The notes beneath the pieces are model-generated. The model was given only the letters and a program-made list of their open reading frames with translations, was not told the DNA's origin and ran no database searches. Positions 8,485 through 17,021 of a DNA stretch of 39,650 bases are shown here, in pieces. Positions within the stretch are counted from its first letter, which is position 1; each line of letters opens with the position of its first letter. This DNA is from Gammaproteobacteria bacterium (GTDB lineage: Bacteria; Pseudomonadota; Gammaproteobacteria; GCA-001735895). A program made the translations under genes and the position numbers. Where the stretch lies: positions 1 through 39,650 of the forward strand of contig JAOTXY010000026.1 in the NCBI GenBank assembly GCA_029862125.1, written 5' to 3'.

Positions 8485-8534
8485 ATTTACAGATCCTACT
8501 GGAATTTCACCCAGTTTGAGAGGTATGTCTCATA

Positions 8535-8578
8535 GTAATTTGATTTTGTTGAATAAACTCGCATCATGATCAAATTAC
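8535..8578. repeat. Inverted repeat in the rpfG/DUF192 divergent region
   Basis: GTAATTTGAT (8535-8544) and ATCAAATTAC (8569-8578) are perfect 10-base complements separated by 24 bases. They sit in the AT-rich 186-base region between the divergent DUF192 and rpfG starts, so they could be a regulator-binding pair or a hairpin in the DUF192 leader. No family assignment is possible. Confidence 0.55.
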
Positions 8579-8615
8579 ATTTATAACCAAAACTCATTGA
8601 ATAAGATTTAAAAAA

Positions 8616-8644
8616 GCGACATAAGTCATTGATATTGTTACTAT
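8616..8644 (+). promoter_or_regulatory. Possible promoter of rpfG
   Basis: GCGACA (8616-8621) and TACTAT (8639-8644) are spaced by 17 bases and lie just upstream of rpfG. Both hexamers are weak matches to the sigma-70 consensus (about four of six), so this is only a candidate. Confidence 0.3.
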
Positions 8645-8670
8645 GCGCGTCTTCTCTGAGTCGATAAGGG

Positions 8671-9813
8671 GTGAAGGACTTGATTTCGAGTACCGATAAG
8701 AAAACCGATATTCCAAAGAACTCAAATATCGAACCTTATGAAAATGCTCGTCGATTAAGTATTCTCAGGCGACAACGCAAGGTACTCATCGTCGACGATG
8801 AATCAACCGGTCGGACCATCCTCGCAAAAATCATTCAGCAAGCCGAAGAAGATGTCAGCATTACCTCCTTCGACAACCCACTCGAAGCATTACACTGGTT
8901 AAATAACAACCACCCTGATTTAATCATCACTGACTACCGCATGCCCGATATTAATGGTGTCGAATTAATCAAGCAAATTCGAGCCAAATCCGCCTGCCAG
9001 GATATTCCGATCATGATGATTACCGTGGTCAGCGAAAGATCGGTCCGATACGATGCACTTGAAGCCGGTGCAACCGCTTTCCTGACACGCCCTATCGATC
9101 AGATTGAATGTCGAACCAGCTGTCGTAACCTGCTCAAACTACATGAACAGCAATCGATCATCCAGGACCGGGCAGACTGGCTGGCTCGCCAGGTTGAGGT
9201 CGCAACCCAGCAAATCGTTTCTCGAGAACATGAAACCTTACTACGACTCGCAAAGGCAGGCGAATATCGAGACGAGATCACCGGTAATCATGTCGTCCGC
9301 ATGGCCAGGTATTCAAGAGAAATCGCCGAAGCCCTCGGCCTTAGCGAAAAAGAATGTGATGAAATCGAATATGCGGCACCCATGCACGATATCGGCAAGA
9401 TCGGAATACAGGACAGAATCCTGTTAAAACCGGGAAAATTTGAGCCGAACGAGTGGATGACGATGCAACAGCATACGATAATTGGCCACTCGATTCTGTC
9501 TCATAGTCAATCGCGCTATATTCAGACTGGTTCGATCATTGCTCTCAACCATCACGAGCGTTTTGACGGCAGCGGTTATCCGAATGGTGTAGCCGGAAAA
9601 GACATTCCCCTGGTGGCTCGTATCGTCACGGTAGCCGATGTCTATGACGCACTGGTTTCGGCCAGGCCCTACAAACGTGCCTGGGAAGCCAAGGATGCCC
9701 AGGACTATCTGCACAAACATGCGGGTACTCAATTTGATCCAATTTGTGTTGAAGCCTTTTTTGAACGTCTCGACAATATAACCAGAATTCATAAGACATT
9801 CAGTGACGGCTAA
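8671..9813 (+). CDS. rpfG: RpfG-type response regulator with HD-GYP c-di-GMP phosphodiesterase domain
   Basis: A 380-residue two-domain protein. The receiver domain (about 35-155) has the acidic pair Asp42-Asp43, the phospho-acceptor Asp88 in DLIITDYRMPD, and Thr118. The usual invariant Lys of the switch region is Arg140 (FLTRPID), a notable change. The HD-GYP domain (about 190-375) has the HD pair at 239-240 (MHDIGKIG), HHERFDGSGYPNG with GYP at 302-304, and VADVYDAL with SARPYK, so it should hydrolyse c-di-GMP. The start is GTG at 8671; an in-frame stop lies two codons upstream and there is no early ATG. It sits 23 bases before rpfC, so kinase and regulator are cotranscribed. In Xanthomonas RpfG is the output of DSF sensing by RpfC. 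Confidence 0.92.
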   Translation: MKDLISSTDKKTDIPKNSNIEPYENARRLSILRRQRKVLIVDDESTGRTILAKIIQQAEEDVSITSFDNPLEALHWLNNNHPDLIITDYRMPDINGVELIKQIRAKSACQDIPIMMITVVSERSVRYDALEAGATAFLTRPIDQIECRTSCRNLLKLHEQQSIIQDRADWLARQVEVATQQIVSREHETLLRLAKAGEYRDEITGNHVVRMARYSREIAEALGLSEKECDEIEYAAPMHDIGKIGIQDRILLKPGKFEPNEWMTMQQHTIIGHSILSHSQSRYIQTGSIIALNHHERFDGSGYPNGVAGKDIPLVARIVTVADVYDALVSARPYKRAWEAKDAQDYLHKHAGTQFDPICVEAFFERLDNITRIHKTFSDG

Positions 9814-9836
9814 GTGCCCTCACCTAAAACTAAACA

Positions 9837-12395
9837 ATGGAATTAACTGAGACGAAATTCAGTTTGCTCGGAAAGCTCAACAAAAGGCTGAAGGGAACCG
9901 GCGACTCGGAACCTGAGCAGGCAAAACTGCGGTTGTTGATCGCGGCTATCCTGGTCATCTATTTCTGTGTGCCCTGGGCGGAAAACGAGCGTTTTGTCGA
10001 TATTTTCGATTCGACGCCAAATATTATAATCATGCTGGCATCCAGCATCGCCCTGCTCATCTTCGCTGCCATCATCAAGAACCCACGGCCTTCACCCGTC
10101 AGACGGGTATGCGGCATTTTGTTAGACATGATCTCCTTGTCTATCTTGATGTACTGGACTGGCGGTGATCACGTACCGCTATTTGTTTTTTACTTATGGG
10201 TTACGCTTGGTAACGGCTTCAGATATGGCACCCGGTACCTGTACATTTCTTTCGGTGTCAGCCTGCTGGGATTTACACTCGTCACCTTATTCAGTGAATA
10301 CTGGCAGGAGCATCGTTCTTTTGCTTTCAGCCTGTTATTAATTCTGCTGCTGCTGCCACTGTATGCAGCTTTTTTACTGGAAAAATTGCATACTGCCATT
10401 GCCTCCGCCAAGCAGGCGAACGAAGCAAAGAGCCGATTTCTGGCTAACATGTCTCATGAGCTTAGAACGCCGCTCAATGGCGTAATTGGCATGGGTGATC
10501 TGCTTCGTGAAACCCGGCTTAGCCGCGAACAGCGTGAGCTGATAGGCACTTTGCACAGTTCGGCCTACTCGTTGCTCGACTTGATCGAAAACGTACTCGA
10601 TATCGCAAAAATCGAAGCCGGCAAAATTAATATCGAGAGCAAGTCCCTCGACCTGTATGCGACTGTAAACGCGGTTATTTACATGCTATCCCCCACCGCA
10701 GAAGCCAAGAATCTACTGATCTCATGTAGTATCGATCCGGGTACGCCATTTTCGTTGAAGGGTGATCATCAGCACCTGCGCCAGGTACTGATTAATCTGG
10801 TAAATAATGCAATCAAGTTCACCGATGAGGGCTCGGTTAATTTACGCGTATTCAGAGTCGGGGGAAGCGACGGTAATCCACACATACGTTTCGAGGTAAC
10901 CGATACCGGGGTAGGTATTCCCGCGGATTCCGTGGATACAATCTTCGAAGACTTCACCCAGGCCGAACAAAGCTCGATCAGAAGCTACGGCGGTACAGGA
11001 CTTGGTACCGCTATTTCCAAGGAACTCGTTGAATTGATGGGAGGCGAAATCGGTGTCGAGAGCGAACACTACAAAGGCTCAACATTCTGGTTTGAACTTC
11101 CGTTTGAAGCTTTACCCCACAACGATCGTATTATCTCTTCGAATCATATCCTGCTGTTGTCAGCCGAAGACACGGCAGCTGTCGTCAGACCTTCGCTAAA
11201 AGGCTGGGGCGTCGATTTCGACTGGGTTCGATCATCGGCACGAGCCATCTCAATTTTGCTGCAGGCCGCTGAGCAGGGTAATAACTATCACTCCGTCATT
11301 GTAGACCAGGATTGCCTGGATGATATCAATGCCGAGCAGTTTGCGCAGATGGTAGGGTCCGAGAAATTACTGGAAAGCGTCGCGCTGATACTGGTGAATT
11401 CCTCAGACACGATGATCAACATTAACGCCGTTAATCATTACTACATATCGACAATCCTCGAACCCGAAGACAAAAGAAGCCTGTTTAATGCAATTCATGC
11501 CGCACAAAGTGCCCAGGTTACCGATGAGAATGTTGTCACGCTTGCCGAGCACTACAGCCGGCAAGCCGGTTCAAGGGCGCTCAACATCCTGGTCGCCGAG
11601 GACAATAACGTCAACCAGCAGGTAATCCAGGGGATACTGAGGCATGCCGGTCACAATGTTCAGTTGGTAGTAAGAGGTGACGAAGTACTCGATATTCTCG
11701 AAACCGACGCGAATTCGGTTGATATGCTCATACTCGATATGAACATGCCGGAAATGAATGGCCTGGAAGTCGTAAAAACCATCAGGTTTATGGATACGCG
11801 TCGTAATTTACCCGTCATTATGCTTACCGCGGATGCGACGCCCGAAGCCAGGCAGGCGAGTACCGATGCCGGTACAAACGCCTTTCTGACAAAACCGGTC
11901 AATGCCCGTGCATTGCTTGACCGAATAGCATCTTTGTCACGGGATATTGCGAAGGACGATACCGCCCGCTCTGAAAGCAATACTACATATATCGCAAGTC
12001 ACCTCGACAGGCGGCGATCTACACAGGAAATTAGAGGTTCAGAGTGGTACGAAGAATCGGCAATTCGAGAGTTGTCTGCGCTTGGAGATTATGATTTCTT
12101 GCACGACCTGATAAGGAACTTCCAAAGAGACGGAATACAGCATGTTGCGCGTATCAACGAGGCCGCTGAAACCGATTACCCGGAATTCCGCGAGGCCTTA
12201 CATGCACTCAAGGGATCGTCTCTCGAGCTAGGTGCACGAACGCTCTCTGATATATGCGAACAGGCAGAAGCTTTGAAACCTTATGACATCGGCAGCGATA
12301 CCTGCAAGAAAATGGCCGCGCAAGTCCAGAAAGTTTTTCTCAAGACTTCCGCAGCACTGAACAATGCTTTAAAACAGGATATTGCAAAACCTTGA
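9837..12395 (+). CDS. rpfC: RpfC-type hybrid sensor histidine kinase (DSF sensor)
   Basis: An 852-residue hybrid kinase with the full RpfC layout. It has five hydrophobic segments (about residues 30-180), including the stretch YLWVTLGNGFRYGTRYL that is characteristic of RpfC. A histidine kinase core follows with His207 in FLANMSHELRTPLNG, the N-box NLVNNAIKF, and G-boxes DTGVGIP and GGTGLG. The receiver phosphate site is Asp634 (LILDMNMPEMNG), and a C-terminal Hpt domain carries His789 (LHALKGSS). In Xanthomonas RpfC binds DSF, phosphorylates RpfG and also restrains RpfF by binding it. The facing rpfF gene ends 48 bases away. Convergent rpfC/rpfF is the Xanthomonas arrangement, but there rpfG lies downstream of rpfC, not upstream. 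Confidence 0.95.
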   Translation: MELTETKFSLLGKLNKRLKGTGDSEPEQAKLRLLIAAILVIYFCVPWAENERFVDIFDSTPNIIIMLASSIALLIFAAIIKNPRPSPVRRVCGILLDMISLSILMYWTGGDHVPLFVFYLWVTLGNGFRYGTRYLYISFGVSLLGFTLVTLFSEYWQEHRSFAFSLLLILLLLPLYAAFLLEKLHTAIASAKQANEAKSRFLANMSHELRTPLNGVIGMGDLLRETRLSREQRELIGTLHSSAYSLLDLIENVLDIAKIEAGKINIESKSLDLYATVNAVIYMLSPTAEAKNLLISCSIDPGTPFSLKGDHQHLRQVLINLVNNAIKFTDEGSVNLRVFRVGGSDGNPHIRFEVTDTGVGIPADSVDTIFEDFTQAEQSSIRSYGGTGLGTAISKELVELMGGEIGVESEHYKGSTFWFELPFEALPHNDRIISSNHILLLSAEDTAAVVRPSLKGWGVDFDWVRSSARAISILLQAAEQGNNYHSVIVDQDCLDDINAEQFAQMVGSEKLLESVALILVNSSDTMININAVNHYYISTILEPEDKRSLFNAIHAAQSAQVTDENVVTLAEHYSRQAGSRALNILVAEDNNVNQQVIQGILRHAGHNVQLVVRGDEVLDILETDANSVDMLILDMNMPEMNGLEVVKTIRFMDTRRNLPVIMLTADATPEARQASTDAGTNAFLTKPVNARALLDRIASLSRDIAKDDTARSESNTTYIASHLDRRRSTQEIRGSEWYEESAIRELSALGDYDFLHDLIRNFQRDGIQHVARINEAAETDYPEFREALHALKGSSLELGARTLSDICEQAEALKPYDIGSDTCKKMAAQVQKVFLKTSAALNNALKQDIAKP

Positions 12396-12443
12396 GAGAA
12401 TTAAGGATCCGCAATCTCCTTTAAGAATACCCGGCGTTATATG

Positions 12444-13310
12444 TTATGTCCGCTGTTCCTGCATCTTTATCAAGCGCCCCATGATCTTCAGGTCCTTCTC
12501 GGTCAACTTGAATGCCGAGTCGGCCCATATCTTGGCGATATCGATTAACTCATCGTAACTAATCTGGTTACAGATATCGCGGACTTTTCGGATCGCGCCG
12601 TAGCTATTTGAATACCGGTTGGCGGCCTTGATATATCGATAGACTTCCATCTCACCCTGGCCCTTCTCGGCCAGGATATCGATAACCCCCATATCGTAAA
12701 GCTCTTCGGAGCTGTACAGCTTGCCACTCAATATAATTTGCTCGGCCTTCGAGGTACCAACCCGACGCGATAACAGGGAATAGGCTCCCATGCCCGGAAA
12801 CAGGTTGAAAAGGACCTCCGGCAGGCCCATCTTGACGCCTTTTTCTGCAATTATCACGTTGCTTGCAAGCGCTGACTCGAAGCCGCCCCCCATGGCATCT
12901 CCCTGTACTAGCGCGATGGTAGTGAGGTCACAGTCAAGGTGATTGATATTCTCATGTAAAATATCGACGCATCGAATCGCGTAATTAAACAGGTCATCAC
13001 GATTATTATCTTCGATATAAGATCTGAACAAACTCAGATCGCCCCCGAGATTAAAGACCCCCTCTATATCTGACCCGAGAACAATATAATCATATTTCTC
13101 GCCCTGACTGATCCGCATTTCTTCCTTTACTGCACGGATGTATTCATGGAATTCGGAAAGAATCTGATTGGTGAAACAGGGGCGAGGTTGGGACCTCATC
13201 AAGCACCAGGATAACTTGTACGTGGGATCGTAATATGTCTTTAGTTGCTTCTCCTTATCATTTTCTACCCTGGAGTGGGCGGAATGGTCCAATATTGCTA
13301 CATTACTCAT
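12444..13310 (-). CDS. rpfF: RpfF-type DSF synthase (enoyl-CoA hydratase/crotonase family)
   Basis: A 288-residue crotonase-fold enzyme that makes the diffusible signal factor, a cis-2-unsaturated fatty acid, by dehydrating and hydrolysing a 3-hydroxyacyl-ACP. The pattern FNLGGDLSLF (oxyanion region), ALVQGDAMGGGFESAL and IIAEKGVKMGLPEVLF with NLFPGMGAYS is that of RpfF and not of general enoyl-CoA hydratases. The two catalytic glutamates, Glu141 and Glu161 in Xanthomonas, correspond to Glu145 and Glu165. The N-terminus is about 8 residues longer than in Xanthomonas. A GGAGAGAG ribosome-binding site precedes the ATG at 13310. With rpfC and rpfG next door, the identification is strong. Confidence 0.93.
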   Translation of the reverse strand: MSNVAILDHSAHSRVENDKEKQLKTYYDPTYKLSWCLMRSQPRPCFTNQILSEFHEYIRAVKEEMRISQGEKYDYIVLGSDIEGVFNLGGDLSLFRSYIEDNNRDDLFNYAIRCVDILHENINHLDCDLTTIALVQGDAMGGGFESALASNVIIAEKGVKMGLPEVLFNLFPGMGAYSLLSRRVGTSKAEQIILSGKLYSSEELYDMGVIDILAEKGQGEMEVYRYIKAANRYSNSYGAIRKVRDICNQISYDELIDIAKIWADSAFKLTEKDLKIMGRLIKMQEQRT

Positions 13311-13448
13311 AGTCTCTCTCCGGTTTCCGATGTCCTGGTACCCAAAAATTGCATTCGGGAATAGCTTTGGTTTTAGTTGTACTGATAATGAAATTTCTTT
13401 AATTTCAGCACTTTATCCACTGTATTTAATCAGCGGGTTATGACTGAT

Positions 13449-13476
13449 AATTTACCGAAACCAGCAATGATTGCAA
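13449..13476 (-). promoter_or_regulatory. rpfF: Possible sigma-70 promoter of rpfF
   Basis: On the minus strand TTGCAA (13471-13476) and TAAATT (13449-13454) are spaced by 16 bases. The match is modest, but the CRP-like site ends only four bases upstream of the -35 element, which suggests an activator-assisted promoter. The leader to the rpfF ATG would be about 130 bases. Confidence 0.35.
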
Positions 13477-13480
13477 GTAA

Positions 13481-13500
13481 ACTGTGACCATCTTCACAGT
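13481..13500. promoter_or_regulatory. CRP/Clp/Vfr-type operator upstream of rpfF
   Basis: ACTGTGACCATCTTCACAGT is a perfect TGTGA-N6-TCACA site with one extra matching base pair on each side, the CRP-family consensus. It is about 170 bases upstream of the rpfF start. In Xanthomonas the CRP homologue Clp is a c-di-GMP-responsive regulator at the output end of DSF signalling. A CRP-family site on the DSF synthase gene would link signal production to cAMP or c-di-GMP. The site is seen; the regulator is inferred. Confidence 0.65.
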
Positions 13501-13711
13501 CGTTTGGTGAGAAAGCACTTTAAGTTTAATCCTTAAAATACTGTAAGTAAGAGATTTAATCGGCGTATGAGCAACAAGAAAAAATAGTTCACTTTTTCAA
13601 ATTTAACATTTAAACCACGTTAAAAACGCACTGAAAGTAGTTGATTACGAACGAAAATAGTGTCGAGATTCCGACGCAACAATAAAACAGCCTGATCGGC
13701 GACCCGATTAA

Positions 13712-13912
13712 TCAATCAGCTTCCTCGATCCAGGCCATTTGAATGGCTTCCAGGATCTTTTCATTCGATCGATCAGGGTCATCGTCAAAATCATCGAGCG
13801 CACATACCCAGGTATGGAGATCGGTAAAACGGATATATTGCGGATCGACATCGGTGTGGGTTTCGGATAGTTCAATCGCTATGTCCAGCGTATCTGTCCA
13901 CTTAAGGCTCAT
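13712..13912 (-). CDS. iscX: IscX, Fe-S assembly accessory protein
   Basis: A 66-residue acidic protein ending the isc operon. It has the IscX landmarks LKWTDTLDIAIELSE, VDPQYIRFTDLHTWV and FDDDPDRSNEKILEAIQMAW, at the usual length. IscX binds IscS and iron and tunes cluster assembly. A clear AGGAG ribosome-binding site precedes the ATG, and the fdx stop is 9 bases upstream. IscX normally contacts the desulfurase at the IscU/ferredoxin surface, so its retention beside a NifS-like desulfurase is worth noting. Confidence 0.95.
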   Translation of the reverse strand: MSLKWTDTLDIAIELSETHTDVDPQYIRFTDLHTWVCALDDFDDDPDRSNEKILEAIQMAWIEEAD

Positions 13913-13921
13913 GGTCTACTC

Positions 13922-14260
13922 CTAGTGATTTTCGGACACCATGTTTATGGTGTATTTTGGTATCTCTATTGTCAGAGCTTCGTCGCCAACGATTGCCTGA
14001 CAGCTTAAGCGTGAATCCATATCCAGCCCCCAGGCCTTGTCGAGATAGTCGTCCTCGTCTTCGGTTGACTCTTCCAGTGAATCAAAGCCCTGGCGCACGT
14101 AGACATGACAGGTTGTACAGGCACAGGATTTTTCGCAGGCATGCTCGATCTCGATACCATTGCGCAGCATCGCATCGCATAAACTGATACCCGGCTCAAC
14201 TTCTATTTCCGCGCCCTGCGGACAAATTTCCTCGTGTGGCAAAATGGTGAGCCTCGTCAT
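13922..14260 (-). CDS. fdx: ISC-type [2Fe-2S] ferredoxin
   Basis: A 112-residue adrenodoxin-type ferredoxin that supplies electrons for iron-sulfur cluster assembly. The ligands Cys42, Cys48, Cys51 (HACEKSCACTTC) and Cys87 (SRLSCQA) are at the same positions as in E. coli Fdx, and DDYLDKAWGL and IEIPKYTIN are conserved. I chose the ATG at 14260, which overlaps the hscA stop as TGATG; a TTG codon immediately upstream is an unlikely alternative. Translation is therefore coupled to hscA. Confidence 0.96.
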   Translation of the reverse strand: MTRLTILPHEEICPQGAEIEVEPGISLCDAMLRNGIEIEHACEKSCACTTCHVYVRQGFDSLEESTEDEDDYLDKAWGLDMDSRLSCQAIVGDEALTIEIPKYTINMVSENH

Positions 14261-16131
14261 CAAACATCAACCTCGTCAATTTGTTTCCCGGCAAGCGCCT
14301 GTTTTACGCTGGCATTCATACGCCTGGCAACATAGGCCTCGCTGGCATCCTCTATCGCCTTGATCAGTCGCTTCAGCTCTTCAACTGATGCTGTATCGAT
14401 TACCGCTTCAAGCGCATCACGATGCTCCCGTATTTGCGCTATTTCAGATTCGCTCAGAAGGCTCTCCCCGTCCTGTGCCAAGGCTGCATCGATTGCCTCG
14501 ATCACCCTGCTGGCTTCAACCTGTTGCTCTTTTAACAAGCGCAGTATGATATCTTCGCGCGCATGATCCATCGAGGCGCGCAACATGGACTCTATCTCCA
14601 CATCGGTCAAACCGTATGAAGGTTTAACTATAATATCGGCGGTGATCCCGCTGGTAAGTTCCTCGGCCGAAACCGACATCAATCCATCGGCATCTACCTG
14701 GTAGGTCACCCGTATGCGCGCGGCACCCGCATTCATCGGCGGAAACCCACGCAACTCGAAGTGCGCCAGTGAACGGCAATCGGAAACCAGTTCACGTTCA
14801 CCCTGGACAACGTGAATCGACATCGCGGTTTGACCATCTTTAAAAGTTGTAAACTCCTGCGCGCGAGTCACCGGGATCGATGAATTACGTTGAATGATTT
14901 TTTCGCTCAAGCCCCCCATGGTTTCGATTCCCAGTGACAGGGGTAACACGTCGAGTAACAACATATCGTTTTCAGGTTTGTTACCGGCAAGAATGTCGGC
15001 CTGAATAGCCGCTCCCATTGCTACCACCTGGTCAGGGTCAAGATCGCACATCGGTTCGCGTGAAAAAAATTCACCCACCATTGCCTGTACCAATGGAACC
15101 CGTGTAGAACCACCGACCATGACAACCTCACCAATATCGTGTTTCGAAATCCCGGCATCGCGTAAAGCTCGCCTGCAGGCGCTCAAGGTTTTCTTAAGCA
15201 GTGGCTGGATTAAAGCTTCAAACTGATCGCGATCGATTCTGCCCTGCCAACGCTGCTGTTGGTGGTCGATCACTATTTCGGCCGAGTTCGCATCCGTGAG
15301 TACTTCTTTTGCATCCCGCGCTGCGAACAAAATTCGTCTTGCGAGACCCGTGTTTATGTCACCGAAACCATCCTGTTCTATGATCCACTCACCCAGTGCA
15401 TGATCCATATCATCGCCACCAAGCGACGAGTCACCCCCGGTAGCAAGGACTTCGAATACACCCTTGTTAAGCCGCAAAATCGAGATGTCAAAAGTGCCGC
15501 CCCCGAGATCATAAACCGCAATTAGGCCCTCGGCGTTCTGGTCGAGACCATAGGCCACCGCCGCCGCAGTCGGTTCGTTTAACAGTCGAAATAAATTCAG
15601 GCCGGCAAGCGTTGCAGCGTCGCGAGTTGCCTGGCGCTGGGCATCATCGAAGTAAGCGGGTACCGTTATGACAACGCCATCGATATCTCTGCCAGTGCTT
15701 TGAACAGCGCGATCATGCAAAGCTTTCAGGATTTCACTGGAAATTTCAACAGCACTAAAGTCGCCGCTGCGGGTGTGGATTCGAGGAACGTTACTTCCTG
15801 CATTGACCACGAATTCGTAAGGCACCACGTTACCAAGCTGACTGACATCTTCGCGGCCTCTACCCATCATCCTTTTTATTGACGAAATGGTATTCAACGG
15901 GTCACTGCTTTGAAGCTCGAGTGCCTGGCTTCCCACCAGTGTCCCGGTACCGCCGAAATGGACCACCGACGGCAACAGGCTACGTCCCTCTTCGTCGGCT
16001 AAACAGACTGCTTCCCCACTACGTACTGTTGCCACTAACGAATTCGTCGTACCGAGATCGATCCCGATCGAGTTTCGATGCTGGTGAGGTGCATTGGATT
16101 CGCCCGGCTCGGATATCTGTAACAAGGCCAT
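14260..16131 (-). CDS. hscA: HscA, Hsp70-class chaperone of Fe-S assembly
   Basis: A 623-residue Hsp70 protein. The ATPase domain has [13 protein letters not shown], the phosphate-2 segment [15 protein letters not shown] and [14 protein letters not shown]. The substrate-binding domain begins near [17 protein letters not shown] and is followed by the helical lid. Length and the lack of a DnaK-type C-terminal linker tail fit HscA. HscA binds the LPPVK loop of IscU with help from HscB to drive cluster transfer. No IscU is encoded in this operon. The start overlaps the hscB stop as TGATG. Confidence 0.95.
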   Translation of the reverse strand: MALLQISEPGESNAPHQHRNSIGIDLGTTNSLVATVRSGEAVCLADEEGRSLLPSVVHFGGTGTLVGSQALELQSSDPLNTISSIKRMMGRGREDVSQLGNVVPYEFVVNAGSNVPRIHTRSGDFSAVEISSEILKALHDRAVQSTGRDIDGVVITVPAYFDDAQRQATRDAATLAGLNLFRLLNEPTAAAVAYGLDQNAEGLIAVYDLGGGTFDISILRLNKGVFEVLATGGDSSLGGDDMDHALGEWIIEQDGFGDINTGLARRILFAARDAKEVLTDANSAEIVIDHQQQRWQGRIDRDQFEALIQPLLKKTLSACRRALRDAGISKHDIGEVVMVGGSTRVPLVQAMVGEFFSREPMCDLDPDQVVAMGAAIQADILAGNKPENDMLLLDVLPLSLGIETMGGLSEKIIQRNSSIPVTRAQEFTTFKDGQTAMSIHVVQGERELVSDCRSLAHFELRGFPPMNAGAARIRVTYQVDADGLMSVSAEELTSGITADIIVKPSYGLTDVEIESMLRASMDHAREDIILRLLKEQQVEASRVIEAIDAALAQDGESLLSESEIAQIREHRDALEAVIDTASVEELKRLIKAIEDASEAYVARRMNASVKQALAGKQIDEVDV

Positions 16132-16670
16132 CAGTTATCCTCCAACTCGAACTGGAGTTCGGATAGCTGCTGCTGAATACGCTGGATAAACTGCATCTTG
16201 CGACTGCTCGACATTGCAGTATCGAGTTCCCCGGCTTCGAAATACGAGACAAACTCGGCTGCAAGCTGATCGGCTCTTTGCCCGAGCCTGGTTTCGATCT
16301 GCTCACACTGCTGCAAAGGTTCATCGCTATGTCGGCAGGCCTCGACTTCTTCTCGCAATTCAATCTGCTCCATCAAAAACTCGGCATCCGAAGTTGTGCT
16401 CGAATCGTCAGGGATAGTCGCACCGCTGATTTCAAGCAGGTATCGTGAACGTTTAACCGGATCCTGTAGCGTTTCATAAGCCTGGTTTACCCATGAAGCC
16501 ACCTGCGTTGACAATCGTTTATCCCGCTCGTCTGCACTGATGTAACGATCGGGATGATAGGTAGCCTGCAAGCGCTGCTGCTCTGCCTGTAAGCGCCGGC
16601 TATCCAGTTCGAACACGGGGTCCAGGCCAAATAGCTCGAAATAGTTCTGGCTAAAATCAGGGGACTGCAT
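16131..16670 (-). CDS. hscB: HscB, J-domain co-chaperone of Fe-S assembly
   Basis: A 179-residue J protein. The J domain has the HPD motif at residues 39-41 (TYHPDRY) that stimulates HscA. The C-terminal helical domain contains [14 protein letters not shown], nearly identical to the E. coli HscB helix whose Leu, Met and Glu side chains bind IscU. This conserved surface suggests that an IscU-like client still exists somewhere in the genome, although the gene is not here. hscB starts 17 bases after iscA. Confidence 0.95.
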   Translation of the reverse strand: MQSPDFSQNYFELFGLDPVFELDSRRLQAEQQRLQATYHPDRYISADERDKRLSTQVASWVNQAYETLQDPVKRSRYLLEISGATIPDDSSTTSDAEFLMEQIELREEVEACRHSDEPLQQCEQIETRLGQRADQLAAEFVSYFEAGELDTAMSSSRKMQFIQRIQQQLSELQFELEDN

Positions 16671-16687
16671 AGAACCGGCGGTTTGAA

Positions 16688-17011
16688 TTAAACGGTAAAG
16701 CTCTCACCACAACCACAGGCATCCTTGGCGTTAGGATTTTTGAACTGGAATCCTTCATTAAGACCAACCTTGGCAAAATCGACCTCGGTGCCATCAAGAA
16801 AAACAAGACTCTTTTTATCAACAACGACCTTGACCCCCTTGGTTTCGAAAACCTCGTCGTCTTCCTGCAGTTCATCGACAAACTCGATCACGTAGGCAAG
16901 TCCGGAGCATCCAGTGGTTTTGACACCGAGTCGCAGGCCTATGCCCTTGCCCCGGCTGGCCAGAAAATGTTGTACTCTTGATGCGGCTATATCGGTAAGA
17001 TGAATCACCAT
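16688..17011 (-). CDS. iscA: IscA, A-type Fe-S carrier
   Basis: A 107-residue A-type carrier protein, the same length as E. coli IscA. The three conserved cysteines are Cys35 (TTGCSGLAY), Cys99 and Cys101 (DACGCGESF). It accepts clusters or iron and passes them to target enzymes. It starts only 10 bases after the desulfurase stop, which leaves no room for iscU, the gene normally found at this place. In this operon it is the only small protein that could hold a cluster. Confidence 0.93.
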   Translation of the reverse strand: MVIHLTDIAASRVQHFLASRGKGIGLRLGVKTTGCSGLAYVIEFVDELQEDDEVFETKGVKVVVDKKSLVFLDGTEVDFAKVGLNEGFQFKNPNAKDACGCGESFTV

Positions 17012-17021
17012 TAATATCTCT

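Larger units (their letters stand above)
13311..13711. other. 401-base gene-free region upstream of rpfF
   Basis: An AT-rich region between the iscX stop (minus) and the rpfF start (minus). I see no gene in either direction. It holds the rpfF ribosome-binding site, a weak promoter candidate at 13449-13476 and a CRP-like site at 13481-13500. Just after iscX there is a short stem (ATCGG/CCGAT around 13695-13708) that could be a weak terminator of the isc operon. The rest (13501-13690) is featureless AT-rich DNA. Confidence 0.6.

Noticed and set aside
12405..12425. Short AAGGA/TCCTT stem between the converging rpfC and rpfF genes as a terminator
   Set aside because: Only 5 bp with a 9-base loop and no T-run; too weak to list.
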